Source of the DNA: an uncultured Acidobacteriota bacterium
GTDB lineage: Bacteria; Acidobacteriota; Blastocatellia; Pyrinomonadales; Pyrinomonadaceae
Direction: 5' to 3'
Length of the DNA: 64,000 bases
NCBI GenBank assembly: GCA_937859595.1
Contig: CALMAH010000001.1
Location: 86,263 to 150,262 of the forward strand
This document shows positions 26,024 through 35,310 of the stretch, in pieces (the stretch's first letter is position 1; every line of letters starts with the position of its first letter). Below the pieces are notes generated by a model. The model worked only from the letters and a program-made list of their open reading frames with translations. It was not told the origin of the DNA and ran no database searches. The translations under genes and the position numbers were made by a program.

Positions 26024-29000
26024 AGTTCCGCAACTCCCGCTTGTCGAATCGTATCGGCGCCGACGTGGTAATGCTCGATCTTTGTAAGGGGTTCCCAGGC
26101 AAGTCTGCACGGATCTTGCACGATTTGCAGACTCGGCGAATCACTGCGGCAATCGAACACCACATAGAGCCAGTAGTCCTCTTTCAGACGAACCGCTGTT
26201 TTATACTCATTTGTCGTCAAGGCGATCTCACCAGTCGTTGCACGACCCTTGACCTCAATGAACCGGACGTCCATCGCGGTCATCGGATCTTCTGGGTGGG
26301 GCAGTCTTGAGACCAGGTCAAAGCCTCGATTTTGTGCCTCGACAGTTTCAACGACACGACCCTCGGCCTCCTCGTGTGCGATGACGAAGTCCACGGCACG
26401 TCTCTCGATCTCGTCGTCGCGAACCATCGGAGCGATCTCCGGCTTGTTTTTGTCCGGATGCGGCAGTATCCATGAACTGCCAACAAAATGTATGTCACCA
26501 ATGGAACAGTGGCGTTCCTTGTCGATCTCTCGACTACGCCGATCAAGCCTGTTGTTCAGCTCATCGAGGCGGTCTTCGACAGTTTTGAGGTTTGCAGCTA
26601 CGAGCTGCGTATCGCCCGATTCATGCTGAGCGAGCAACTCCATGTGACGGATCGTCTGGCGAGAAATGAGCTCATTAAGGCTTGTTTGAATATGACGAAG
26701 TACGTTTGTTGACTCTCGTTCGCGTTCGGATTGAACTTCCGCCAATAAGGGCTGAAGTGCTTCTGAATATAGAAACCCTTCGCTCTCTGCCCTTCCGGGG
26801 ATCCCCGAGTCTACAAGGTTTTGCGGAAGAGGTGTGTTTTTTTCGGATAACGCTAGATCAAGAAACAACGTCGGCTCCCGCAGCTCCAGTGTCCCCGCCA
26901 TATCCGTTTTCACCACGAACAAGCGACGATGAACCACATTGTCCAAACCATCCTTAACGGCGGCAGTAAAAGTATCCAGCCGATATGGTTGGTCCGTATT
27001 AAGATCGTAAAGAACGGCGCCGTGTTGCAGATCGCTTTTGACCTGTCGGTTTATATCGACTCTGATCGATTCAAACAAGGGGTGTCCGGGAGTTACCCAC
27101 TCCGATTTAGGATCTTTATCGGCGATCTTCTTATCAAAAACAACCTGTTTGTACTCGCGACCGAGCTTTCCATATTGGCTCTCTAGTTGATCGCCGATCG
27201 CGGTCAGCGTTCGTGGCACACGGCCAATCCGGTAGGTGTTTTCTTTTCCTGGAATTTCCTTAGGCTGTACACCTGTCACAGGCGCAGCATTCAGGAAGAA
27301 ATCTTCGATCACTTCGGGTACTAGGCGACGTTCTTTTGCCTCTGCTCGCCGCTGGGTAAGAGCCGAGATGTTGAGACTACGTTTCGCGAGGCCCTCCAGG
27401 GTTGATTCCGAGATGTGCCTTATCTTCTCTACGTCAACTTCATCAACGATCCTCGCCGTGACGGCAGCTTCCGTCATATTGTGAGAGTACATTTCCCGGA
27501 ACATACGCTCGACCATATTTGACGGCAGCATTTCGCCGATCACATCGAAGACGTGATCTGTACCCAATTCAGCGCTGATCTCGGCTAACTTGGAAAGCAG
27601 TTTTTCAAGTACACGACCTTCGCGGGTATTGGTAGAAACAAAGTTGAGAATTAGACAGTCCTTCGTCTGCCCATAACGATGGATCCGGCCCATTCGCTGT
27701 TCTAACCGCATGGGATTCCAAGGTAGATCGTAGTTGATCATGAACCAGCAGAATTGCAGGTTGATACCCTCACCGGCTGCCTCGGTTGCCACCATGACCT
27801 GAGCGGATTGCTTGAATTCGCGTTCGGCATAGATACGGGTTCCTGGTGTATCCCGGTCACCTACGTGCATGCCGCCGTGGATCTGTGTAACCGAGAGGCC
27901 CCATTCCCGTAATTTTTCTACAAGATAATCGAGAGTGTCTTTATGCTCGGTGAAGATAAGCAACTTTGTGGTCGGATCGTCGAAAATGCCGGTACGAACC
28001 AGCTCGTCCTTTAGCCGGGAAAGTTTAGACTCGACCTCACGTCTTTCGAGTTCTATTGCGCTGTCGATAAGACTTCCAAGCTCTTGGATCTCTTCCCGAA
28101 GCGCCGCAGGGTCAACCGAGGCCACCACGCCTTCGAGTTCTTCAATGATCTTCGCCTTTTCGGCCTCCGGCAGATCATCGAAATCTTCAGGCTTTTTCTT
28201 CTCCATTTGCTCTCGACGATATTTTTCGGGGTCATCGAGAATCGCTTGGCGTTTATCCTGCATCCTCTGCAGACTTCGCCGGAGCGCGTAGATACTTGAA
28301 GCAAAGCGACGCTGGAGCATGGCCATTGTGAAGCCGAGGGCTCTGCCGCGAGCCGAGTCGAGCTGCGCGGCCTTGATCGACTGATCCTCAACATACCGAG
28401 TGAGCTCTTGATACAGGTCAGCTTCATCGAGATCGATCTGGAAGGTGGTCGTTTTTACGTCTCGTTTGGTGAAGATCTTCTCTGATTTTCCTGTCTCAGG
28501 ATCTGGGAATGTAACCAGTGCTTCTTTCGTTCGCCGCAGGTAGAAGGGAGCCTCCTTTCGCTGCATGGCTTCTTGGAGGCTTTTTATGTCGCCGTAAACA
28601 TCTCGATCAAGCAGTTCAAGGAAAAGGCGGAAGTTCTCAGGATCACCTTTATGCGGGGTTGCTGTCATCAGCAGAAGGTGGTCCGTCCGGTCGAATAACT
28701 CCTCACCGAGTTTATAGGCATAGGTTTTCTTGTCGGAGCTGTATGCGCTCAACTTATGAGCCTCATCGACGATGATCAAATCCCAGTTGCTGCGCAAGAG
28801 GCTCGATTTGGCCGCGTCAACCACTGAGACCCAAGAAATCGAAGTAACTACCTGATCCTTATCCTGAAAAGGGTTTGAACCATAGTTTGCCCTAAGCACA
28901 TCACCCCGTACAACATCGAAAGTTTCTCGGAACTTGTCCTTCATTTCCCGCTGCCACTGAAAGGAAAGTGCAGCGGGCGTTATGATCAATACCCTCTTCA

Positions 29001-30579
29001 CCAAGCCGCGAAGCTTCAGCTCCTTTATGAGAAGGCCGGCCATGATGGTTTTGCCGGCTCCCGGATCATCGGCAAGCAAAAAGCGGATTCGGGGCAGTTT
29101 CATAAAGTAGTCGTAAACTGCCTCAAGCTGGTGCGGCAACGGATCCACCCGAGCTACCGACAATGCAAAAAATGGGTCGTACTCGTAAGCCAGCCCAAGT
29201 CGAAGTGCCTCTATTCCTAGCCGAAACTTAAGCGGATCTCCGTCGTAAGATGGGACGTCAGCGGTGAGGGTCAGTAGCCTCAACTGCTCGGTCGTAAGTA
29301 TTGGCTCGTGGGTCATCCTCGTCTCAAGACCCTTCGCGTAGATCTTGAATGAATTACCCATAGGAACAACCGCAATTACTTGGACTGGTTCGGAAAAGAA
29401 TGGACCTGTAATAATGGTGCCGGGCTTGAGATCGTCTATCATATTTTCCGTTGAGACTTCGGGTACTCGTATTTGGGTCGAATCAAACTCGGCAAACCAG
29501 TCGTCGAGCTCCTTTTTTTGGTCCGGATCAGTAATAGGAGGCGGAATTTCTATCTCCTCCGCAGCCTCGGCACTTATTTGCCGTGTTTTCGCGATCTGAG
29601 CTATACGCTTAGGCGACGCGTGTACCTTGCCTTCCGTCGCGGCGTCAAGAAAAGAACTCATCCGGCGATGCACATCAAACTGGTCGTCAGCCTGGATCAG
29701 ATGCCGGTAAAGGTTTGCCCGGAGGGCAACGGCAAGCTCCTCGTCAAAGAACTTTTGGCTTGTTTCCGGAGCGGAAATCTTTTCTTCCTCTCGCTTCGGG
29801 TTCGCAAACGCTATAGGACTTTCAGGATGGTTTCGGATGGGACTCGGCAGATTAAACTTGTCGGCTAGCTTGTTATAAATTCTCTCGATGCCGACGGGCG
29901 GAGCATTCTCTCCATATATTCGAAATATCTCATCGTGAAGCGCCCCAACCAGCCTTTCGATATGTTCATATTTAAAGGCTTCATCTGCACCTAGTACGTG
30001 CTGGAGAGAACGAGTTATCTTGGACGCACGAGCCTGCCACTCTGCGTAGGCAAGTTTTTCCTCGTCATTTCCGGTTGCAGGAACTGCCAAACTTTCGGGC
30101 AGCATCGACCATGGCAACAGTTCGTCCAACGGTAAAAATGCCATCAGGCCGTTTTTGCTCAAACTCGCTTCTTCTAAATCGGTCGTTCTAATAAATCCCA
30201 GGACCTCAATGCCGGATAGATTCGCGTTTGTTTTCGCGGCAATATAAATGTTAGAAACGAAACCGACCACCAGCGGTAGCGTCGGCACGTAAAGGCCATC
30301 CTCTTCGACCACAGTCGTAACCCGCACCTCAACTGTTTTTTCGTCGGACCTAAAGTCGTTGACGTCCAGTAGTTCGGTGAACCTTAGATCGTCGGAACGC
30401 CCTTCGGATGTAGTAATCCCAAATTCAGACTCGATGGCATCTCGAATGGTGAGGCTTGCGACGCGGCCTACGAAAGCACGCTCGCGGACTCGCCGGGTCG
30501 CGCCCGCCCGGGCCGCGTCAGCTGCCTGTTCGAGGACGTCTCGCTTGATTTCGAAGTAAGTGGACTTGTCTTCTGCCAT
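26020..30579 (-). CDS. SNF2-family helicase with C-terminal DUF3883-like nuclease domain
   Basis: The 1519-aa protein has an N-terminal ~470-residue region. The two RecA-like domains follow, with Walker A LLADDPGAGKTIM (about 505), DEAHKLS (about 605), TATPHKGDP (about 635) and motif VI RLEQRMGRIHRYGQ (about 960). The C-terminus (about 1400-1510) holds ...NRGFDLVSRL...VRFIEVKGRA, the D...E-x-K pattern of DUF3883, a PD-(D/E)XK-like domain. It belongs to the same helicase group as DrmD/RapA-like proteins of defence systems. It is preceded by the 341-aa gene with an 8-base gap and overlaps DUF3780 by 4 bases. Predicted role: ATP-driven translocation on foreign DNA, with cleavage by its own C-terminal domain or a partner nuclease. 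Confidence 0.88.
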   Translation of the reverse strand: MAEDKSTYFEIKRDVLEQAADAARAGATRRVRERAFVGRVASLTIRDAIESEFGITTSEGRSDDLRFTELLDVNDFRSDEKTVEVRVTTVVEEDGLYVPTLPLVVGFVSNIYIAAKTNANLSGIEVLGFIRTTDLEEASLSKNGLMAFLPLDELLPWSMLPESLAVPATGNDEEKLAYAEWQARASKITRSLQHVLGADEAFKYEHIERLVGALHDEIFRIYGENAPPVGIERIYNKLADKFNLPSPIRNHPESPIAFANPKREEEKISAPETSQKFFDEELAVALRANLYRHLIQADDQFDVHRRMSSFLDAATEGKVHASPKRIAQIAKTRQISAEAAEEIEIPPPITDPDQKKELDDWFAEFDSTQIRVPEVSTENMIDDLKPGTIITGPFFSEPVQVIAVVPMGNSFKIYAKGLETRMTHEPILTTEQLRLLTLTADVPSYDGDPLKFRLGIEALRLGLAYEYDPFFALSVARVDPLPHQLEAVYDYFMKLPRIRFLLADDPGAGKTIMAGLLIKELKLRGLVKRVLIITPAALSFQWQREMKDKFRETFDVVRGDVLRANYGSNPFQDKDQVVTSISWVSVVDAAKSSLLRSNWDLIIVDEAHKLSAYSSDKKTYAYKLGEELFDRTDHLLLMTATPHKGDPENFRLFLELLDRDVYGDIKSLQEAMQRKEAPFYLRRTKEALVTFPDPETGKSEKIFTKRDVKTTTFQIDLDEADLYQELTRYVEDQSIKAAQLDSARGRALGFTMAMLQRRFASSIYALRRSLQRMQDKRQAILDDPEKYRREQMEKKKPEDFDDLPEAEKAKIIEELEGVVASVDPAALREEIQELGSLIDSAIELERREVESKLSRLKDELVRTGIFDDPTTKLLIFTEHKDTLDYLVEKLREWGLSVTQIHGGMHVGDRDTPGTRIYAEREFKQSAQVMVATEAAGEGINLQFCWFMINYDLPWNPMRLEQRMGRIHRYGQTKDCLILNFVSTNTREGRVLEKLLSKLAEISAELGTDHVFDVIGEMLPSNMVERMFREMYSHNMTEAAVTARIVDEVDVEKIRHISESTLEGLAKRSLNISALTQRRAEAKERRLVPEVIEDFFLNAAPVTGVQPKEIPGKENTYRIGRVPRTLTAIGDQLESQYGKLGREYKQVVFDKKIADKDPKSEWVTPGHPLFESIRVDINRQVKSDLQHGAVLYDLNTDQPYRLDTFTAAVKDGLDNVVHRRLFVVKTDMAGTLELREPTLFLDLALSEKNTPLPQNLVDSGIPGRAESEGFLYSEALQPLLAEVQSERERESTNVLRHIQTSLNELISRQTIRHMELLAQHESGDTQLVAANLKTVEDRLDELNNRLDRRSREIDKERHCSIGDIHFVGSSWILPHPDKNKPEIAPMVRDDEIERRAVDFVIAHEEAEGRVVETVEAQNRGFDLVSRLPHPEDPMTAMDVRFIEVKGRATTGEIALTTNEYKTAVRLKEDYWLYVVFDCRSDSPSLQIVQDPCRLAWEPLTKIEHYHVGADTIRQAGVAEL

Positions 30580-30587
30580 TTAATAGC

Positions 30588-31613
30588 CTATTGATTCAGA
30601 TAATTCATGACCGCGGTGATTACGGCGCTATCGCACTTTTCTAATAACTGCGTACGCCGCCTTTGAACGCTGAGCCGGTTAATGCCGAGAAATTCAACGT
30701 AATGCTTGAGAATATGATCGGAGAGTAGTTGATCTGTGTCGCAGCAAGGTTGTTCCAACCTCAATCTCAACGGCATTCCGGAATATTTGTCTGTAAAATG
30801 CCACCAGGCATTGTGCCAAGCAATCGGATTGTATGCCGCCAGAGGTTTTTTCCGACTAAAATCGTCCAAAATACTCTCAAGAATCTCCACTACTCTATTT
30901 GCCAAATCACTCATTTCCAACAATTGTTGACCCTCAGGCAGCGGGTTATAGGACAGCAGTTTCGATTCCGAAATGACGCCGAAGTCGATCGATTCAGCAA
31001 ACACGTCGTCGGTTGCTTCACTCTCTTGAACGCAAACAAAGTCGTCGTTGATCTCCTGCTGTTTCCTAAAGGCATTCCAACTCCTTTTAACGTCCCACCT
31101 TTTTAATAGTGCGCGTTCTTCAAAACCTAAGACTGGTTCGACTTCGACGGCTGCCTCTCTTACGGCAACAGATTCAGCAGGTAGCTGAATGCCAATCTGG
31201 ATCATGGAGCCAAGGTTACGCATGAGCCAATCGATACGATCTGGCTTGCTCCTTTTCAGGTTGTTCCAGCCCGTAAAGTTTTCGGCAACATGCTCAATAC
31301 TCAGATCGGGATTTAGTCTACAAAATGTCACTATATCCGCTGTTCTTTTGACCTTGTCGATGATTTGATCGGTAATGTAATCAACGAGGTCGTCGGCACG
31401 CGTCTCAGCAAATTCCTGTTCGGCTTGTGAGTCCAAACTCTTGAGCGCATTTACGACAGCTTTGACAATTGGACCTTCATAAATAGAGAATCCCTTTTGC
31501 TCATTCATTACCGGCTGTCTCAGCTCTGACGGAAGGCGCACGCGCAGATATTCTTCAACTAGCAACTGATTACCGCCAGCGGCGGCCTCTAGAATATCTT
31601 TCCACGTAGACAT
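30588..31613 (-). CDS. 341-aa protein heading the DUF499 operon, unknown
   Basis: No family is recognised. The N-terminus (MSTWKDILEAAAGGNQLLVEEYLRVRLP) is acidic and helical. The middle contains a variable glutamate-rich linker, and the C-terminal third ends in a basic helical segment (INRLSVQRRRTQLLEKCD). Two adjacent cysteines (PCCD) and a tryptophan-rich stretch (WHNAWWHF) stand out. The gene starts the operon, 8 bases before the helicase. The likely promoter region upstream has the inverted repeat at 31639-31673. It may be the specificity or sensor component. Confidence 0.6.
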   Translation of the reverse strand: MSTWKDILEAAAGGNQLLVEEYLRVRLPSELRQPVMNEQKGFSIYEGPIVKAVVNALKSLDSQAEQEFAETRADDLVDYITDQIIDKVKRTADIVTFCRLNPDLSIEHVAENFTGWNNLKRSKPDRIDWLMRNLGSMIQIGIQLPAESVAVREAAVEVEPVLGFEERALLKRWDVKRSWNAFRKQQEINDDFVCVQESEATDDVFAESIDFGVISESKLLSYNPLPEGQQLLEMSDLANRVVEILESILDDFSRKKPLAAYNPIAWHNAWWHFTDKYSGMPLRLRLEQPCCDTDQLLSDHILKHYVEFLGINRLSVQRRRTQLLEKCDSAVITAVMNYLNQ

Positions 31614-31638
31614 AATTTAAGCGTCCGGTCGTCTTATA

Positions 31639-31673
31639 CCTTCCTAACTTGTTTATTCTCTTAGAAAGGAAGG
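31639..31673. promoter_or_regulatory. Inverted repeat CCTTCCT/AGGAAGG before the DUF499 operon
   Basis: Seven-base arms at 31639-31645 and 31667-31673 lie 26-60 bases upstream of the first gene of the operon. The spacing would suit an operator or a leader hairpin. No convincing -35/-10 pair was seen alongside it. Confidence 0.35.
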
Positions 31674-31764
31674 ATAAATCGCCCAAGAAAGTCGAGATTT
31701 GACGATAAATAATCTACTTTAGCTTATTGTAAAATGAGTGTCATCCTGACCTTGAATCAGCAGC

Positions 31765-32052
31765 CTACAAATCAAACATATTACTGGGAGCATGTAGTCC
31801 GAAGCCCGCATTCTCAACAGAGATCACTATCATGGTGGGCGTTTGTCGATCTGAGAATATCTTCACGTCTGACGCGAATTTTGTTGCTAAAGCTTTAAGA
31901 GCCATAACTTTTACCTGATAAGACTGCCGCCGACTTTTACCCCTAACTGTTTTCGCGAGCCTGTTAGCATCTCTGGCTTTTTGCATTAGAGAGCCGCGAT
32001 TTTGGAGTGCAGATTCCTGTACGAGCTGGTGGAATGTTTTTCTTTGGTTCAT
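31765..32052 (-). CDS. Small hypothetical protein
   Basis: The 95-aa reading frame starts at ATG 32052 without a clear ribosome site. It encodes a basic protein (GKSRRQSYQVKVMALKALATKF) with no recognised domain, signal peptide or membrane segment. It lies alone between the DUF499 operon and the CHAT remnant. It may be a real small gene or a remnant. Confidence 0.35.
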   Translation of the reverse strand: MNQRKTFHQLVQESALQNRGSLMQKARDANRLAKTVRGKSRRQSYQVKVMALKALATKFASDVKIFSDRQTPTMIVISVENAGFGLHAPSNMFDL

Positions 32053-32154
32053 ATCGATTTCGGTACGACATTAGAATTCGTACGCATCTAAGTGTGTTCC
32101 GAAATCCGATTTGTTCAGTAAGAGTTTGAACCGAACGATTCAACCTCCGGTTCT

Positions 32155-32365
32155 ATTTCGCCGAAAGGATGGAGGCAAGCACTGCTCGAGTTATTTCACG
32201 CGAGGGAAATTCTCGCCATCAGGGCTCAAACGCCTCAAAAGGGATTTTCCACAGCTTTTTGTGGGGGACGATATTAAGGTACGTCGCGGAAATATTTAGC
32301 GGCTCTAGCAACTTATCGAACAGTTCTTTCCCGTCTCGCTTGCAGAAGATTCGGTTTTGATCTTC
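32155..32365 (-). pseudogene. Decayed fragment of a CHAT-domain gene
   Basis: The minus strand of this stretch reads NRIFCKRDGKELFDKLLEP...VPHKKLWKIPFEAF and then, after a one-base shift, LSPDGENFP and a stop. It closely matches the segment DRIFFKSDGKKLF...IPDKLLWRIPFHALSPDG of the intact CHAT gene 1 kb away. It has no start, a frameshift and no catalytic His/Cys part. It is a leftover of a second CHAT paralogue or of a partial duplication. The rest of the 440-bp interval 32053-32492 shows no other gene. Confidence 0.7.
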
Positions 32366-32492
32366 TGTTGTGTGATCCCTAAACTGAATTGTTCATTTGT
32401 TAGAATATTTTCCAGATTGCCGTAGGCCGACAGTATGCAGATGACTGTTCGTCAGTGGTCGCCCCGTACACAAAAACCGTAGTTTGAAGGAA

Positions 32493-35051
32493 TTACCGAA
32501 AGTCGCCGAGAAGTGAGAATGATGCCCAGTAGAAAGGTTCGTGGAAGCCTGCTGACTTGTTATGTATTAATGAGATCGCGGCGTTCTGGAGTGCCTGAGC
32601 TGTTGAGTGCCCGTTGAGATACTCCCTGTAAAAAGCGACGCTGAAGTTTCCCGTGGCTTTATCGCTGGCTTCCCACTGGGAAGAGATTACTGAAGAAGTC
32701 CCTGAACCCAACATTGCCCACGGAATACTAACTAGCCCTTCACCATTGAAAACTTTGCTCGTATCGCACGAGGCCAGAAAAGCTAAGCTATTCGGTTTGA
32801 GTCTGATCGATAGGAGATCGGTTACTGTCAACCGACCGGATTCCGTTGTATTTTGTTGAAAAGCAAGGAATGAGGAAAGTGGGTTGTCACTATCGAGTTG
32901 GGCATGCATTGAGAAGTGCAAGATATCGGAACTCCCGGCCAGTTTCATAAAGTCGGCCTTTGTAGCTCGTAGACGCGGTGCAGCACCGAATAATCGTCCG
33001 ATGCTGGATGCCTCGGCGTTGACGTACGCGAGTTTCTGATTGTTGAAGGTCTCGTTGGCAAATATCTCGATCGTTCTCCTGCGGGGTGGAGGAGTGGATA
33101 AAAGCTGCTTCAGAAGATGAACGGAAGGAGAATAGGAGATCGTATTGGTTTCGATAAGGTACTCTTGTCCGTCCGGGCTCAACGCATGAAAGGGTATTCG
33201 CCATAGTAACTTGTCGGGGATGATAACAAGTTGGCGTGATTTCAACTCCAAGGGTTTTAGCAATTGATCGAAAAGTTTTTTCCCGTCGCTCTTGAAGAAT
33301 ATACGGTCCTTTATCTTCGTCTGCGTTTCGGAAGCGAGTCTCGAGACTTGCTCATCGGTAACGGTAAGCTTTACAACCCGCAATGGTCTCGTTGATTCAA
33401 AGACATATGCAAAAAGTTGTCCCGCCGATGTGATTTGATATGAAACTACCGCTGTTTCAGCAGGCAGTTTGAGGCCTTTTGTCGAGAAATCAAGAGTTCG
33501 CTGCTTTTCAATTTGCCGGTCGCTAATGATGCTCTTTTCCAGGGTGATTAGCGTCTCAACATTTTCTTTTCCTTCGATGTAATTCTTAGAAGCGGTGAGA
33601 AGCCGGTCCCGAACGGTGCCGGAAAGATCGGGGCGCTGTTTGAGAGTCGACCCTTCGATTCTGTCCCTTAATAGACTCGCCTTCAACTGTTCAGAGTATT
33701 CAAATGCCTTCTCCGGATTCTCCTCCATCTCGATTTCAGACAATAACCGGTAGATCGAGTGATGGACTTCCATCGTCGCGATCGAAAGATTGGTAGATGT
33801 TGTGTTTCGAAAAGGCTCGAACAACGAAAGTGCTTTCTTGGTGTATTCCCGTGCGGATCTCACATCACCAAGGCGCCAGCAACCCAATGCGAGTTTGTAA
33901 TAAATTCCCGGTAAGTCATCTTGGAAACTGCTCTCTTCCGTCATTTTGCGGAGCGAGTCAGAATGGCGGACGAGATTTTTCCAGTCTTGGTCTCCCTCTG
34001 CAATTATGCTTCTCCAATAAGGGACGATAAATTCGCTCGTAGCGTCTTCGCCGGCAAGCTTGGAAAAATATTGATCAGAGAGTTGTCGGTCGCCTTTATA
34101 ATTTGCGACCAGCGCATTCCCGAGAAGTGTTTCGTAAGTGAATTGCTTCGCAGAATCTATTGACTCTAATTGTCTGAGATATTTTTCTGCAGTTTCAACA
34201 TTATTTTCGAAAACTGCTTTAAGAAGTAGAGCGGAAAGGAACTGGCCGATGTGGTAATTGATCTTGGCCGTGACGGAAAGGCCGAGACCCCTTATATACA
34301 TAGCCTTCGCTGCTTGTTGTTGACCCGTGAGATCAAGCAAGCCGCCTAACTCGAGATGGGCGACTCTGTTTCTCTGTTCGAATTCTCCCCGAGATGATTT
34401 TTCTACGAGCTTCTCGGCGTAGCTTACTGCATTGGCATAATAAAACTTTGCGGTCCACGCCAAACTTAGAAATCGAAGTGTGTCGTAATAAATCGCCGTA
34501 TGCCCGTTTGAAAAGGATTCCTTCTCGGCTTGTTCGAGCCAAACAATCGCCGCAAAATCGTGACCCGCCGCATACAATGTGCGACCCACTTCAAACTTGA
34601 AACCCGCCCCCGTTGCTGAATCATTGGGCGCACCTGCGAGTCCCTGACGCAATATTTCGTACGTTGCCTGATAATTACGTTTAGCGCGAAGTACGGAGGC
34701 TTTACAGAACAGAAGGGAAGCAAATGTTTCGGGAGACTGTGATCTTAGTTGCGGGTCGATTACCAATGAGTCTACCAATTTTGTCGCATTCTCATATCTC
34801 CCATGTTGGATAAATGTCCTGCAAGTAGGAACAGCTATTTTCGAGGCCTCTACGATTCGTCCATCCTTTGATAGCCTCGCAATTTCTCCTGGACCGAGAG
34901 AAGCAATCCGGTCAAAGTAGCCTTTTGAGTAAAGTACAGATATTCTCTGTTGCTCGTTTTGGCTAGGAGAAGCAGCCGACATGAGAACTAGAGTGATAAC
35001 GGTCGAAGTCGCCCGCTTCACTCTAGCCCACACGTTCGGATAATTCTGCAT
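32493..35051 (-). CDS. TPR-containing CHAT-domain cysteine protease
   Basis: The 852-aa protein starts at ATG 35051 (AGGAG ribosome site). An N-terminal hydrophobic segment (ATSTVITLVLMSAASPS) could be a signal anchor. About 450 residues of TPR-like helical repeats follow, then a C-terminal CHAT (caspase-HetF) domain with catalytic H716 (ILHFSMHAQLDSDNP) and C762 (FLASCDTSKVFNG). CHAT proteases include separase-like and TPR-CHAT/Craspase proteins that cleave specific protein targets on a signal. It is the last gene of an operon with sigma factor, anti-sigma, S9 peptidase and a small secreted protein. The putative N-terminal membrane segment places the protease in the envelope or periplasm. 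Confidence 0.88.
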   Translation of the reverse strand: MQNYPNVWARVKRATSTVITLVLMSAASPSQNEQQRISVLYSKGYFDRIASLGPGEIARLSKDGRIVEASKIAVPTCRTFIQHGRYENATKLVDSLVIDPQLRSQSPETFASLLFCKASVLRAKRNYQATYEILRQGLAGAPNDSATGAGFKFEVGRTLYAAGHDFAAIVWLEQAEKESFSNGHTAIYYDTLRFLSLAWTAKFYYANAVSYAEKLVEKSSRGEFEQRNRVAHLELGGLLDLTGQQQAAKAMYIRGLGLSVTAKINYHIGQFLSALLLKAVFENNVETAEKYLRQLESIDSAKQFTYETLLGNALVANYKGDRQLSDQYFSKLAGEDATSEFIVPYWRSIIAEGDQDWKNLVRHSDSLRKMTEESSFQDDLPGIYYKLALGCWRLGDVRSAREYTKKALSLFEPFRNTTSTNLSIATMEVHHSIYRLLSEIEMEENPEKAFEYSEQLKASLLRDRIEGSTLKQRPDLSGTVRDRLLTASKNYIEGKENVETLITLEKSIISDRQIEKQRTLDFSTKGLKLPAETAVVSYQITSAGQLFAYVFESTRPLRVVKLTVTDEQVSRLASETQTKIKDRIFFKSDGKKLFDQLLKPLELKSRQLVIIPDKLLWRIPFHALSPDGQEYLIETNTISYSPSVHLLKQLLSTPPPRRRTIEIFANETFNNQKLAYVNAEASSIGRLFGAAPRLRATKADFMKLAGSSDILHFSMHAQLDSDNPLSSFLAFQQNTTESGRLTVTDLLSIRLKPNSLAFLASCDTSKVFNGEGLVSIPWAMLGSGTSSVISSQWEASDKATGNFSVAFYREYLNGHSTAQALQNAAISLIHNKSAGFHEPFYWASFSLLGDFR

Positions 35052-35058
35052 GCAACTC

Positions 35059-35298
35059 CTAGTTTGGCGTTGGTCGGCAATCACCGTTTCCGTCACCATC
35101 TGCCTCATTATTCGGACGACAATTCTGACACGTTCGCAACGGGCAACTGTCTCCTCCTCCGAACATTGAGAGAGTCTGTTCGACAACGAGCGACAGCAGG
35201 CCCGGGACTACCGTGGTCACGGGGCCGATCGCGAAGATGTTTCCGGCCAGAGATAGTGAAAGGACCAACATCAGACCAAATGTTCTTAATTTCTTCAT
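35059..35298 (-). CDS. Small secreted cysteine-containing protein
   Basis: The 79-aa protein has a clear signal peptide (MKKLRTFGLMLVLSLSLAGNIFA). A short hydrophobic/glycine stretch follows (VTTVVPGLLSLVVEQTLSMFGGG), then a four-cysteine tail (CPLRTCQNC...DC) rich in N, D and G. It lies 7 bases upstream of the CHAT gene start and 12 bases after the S9 peptidase stop, within the operon. It could be a protease substrate, a signal peptide precursor or a pore-type effector. No family is recognised. Confidence 0.65.
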   Translation of the reverse strand: MKKLRTFGLMLVLSLSLAGNIFAIGPVTTVVPGLLSLVVEQTLSMFGGGDSCPLRTCQNCRPNNEADGDGNGDCRPTPN

Positions 35299-35310
35299 CT
35301 TATTTTCCTC

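Noticed and set aside
14916..31613. Canonical BREX or DISARM assignment
   Set aside because: No PglZ/BrxZ phosphatase-like gene and no DrmA/DrmB pair were found. The DUF499/DUF1156/DUF3780 set is related but distinct.
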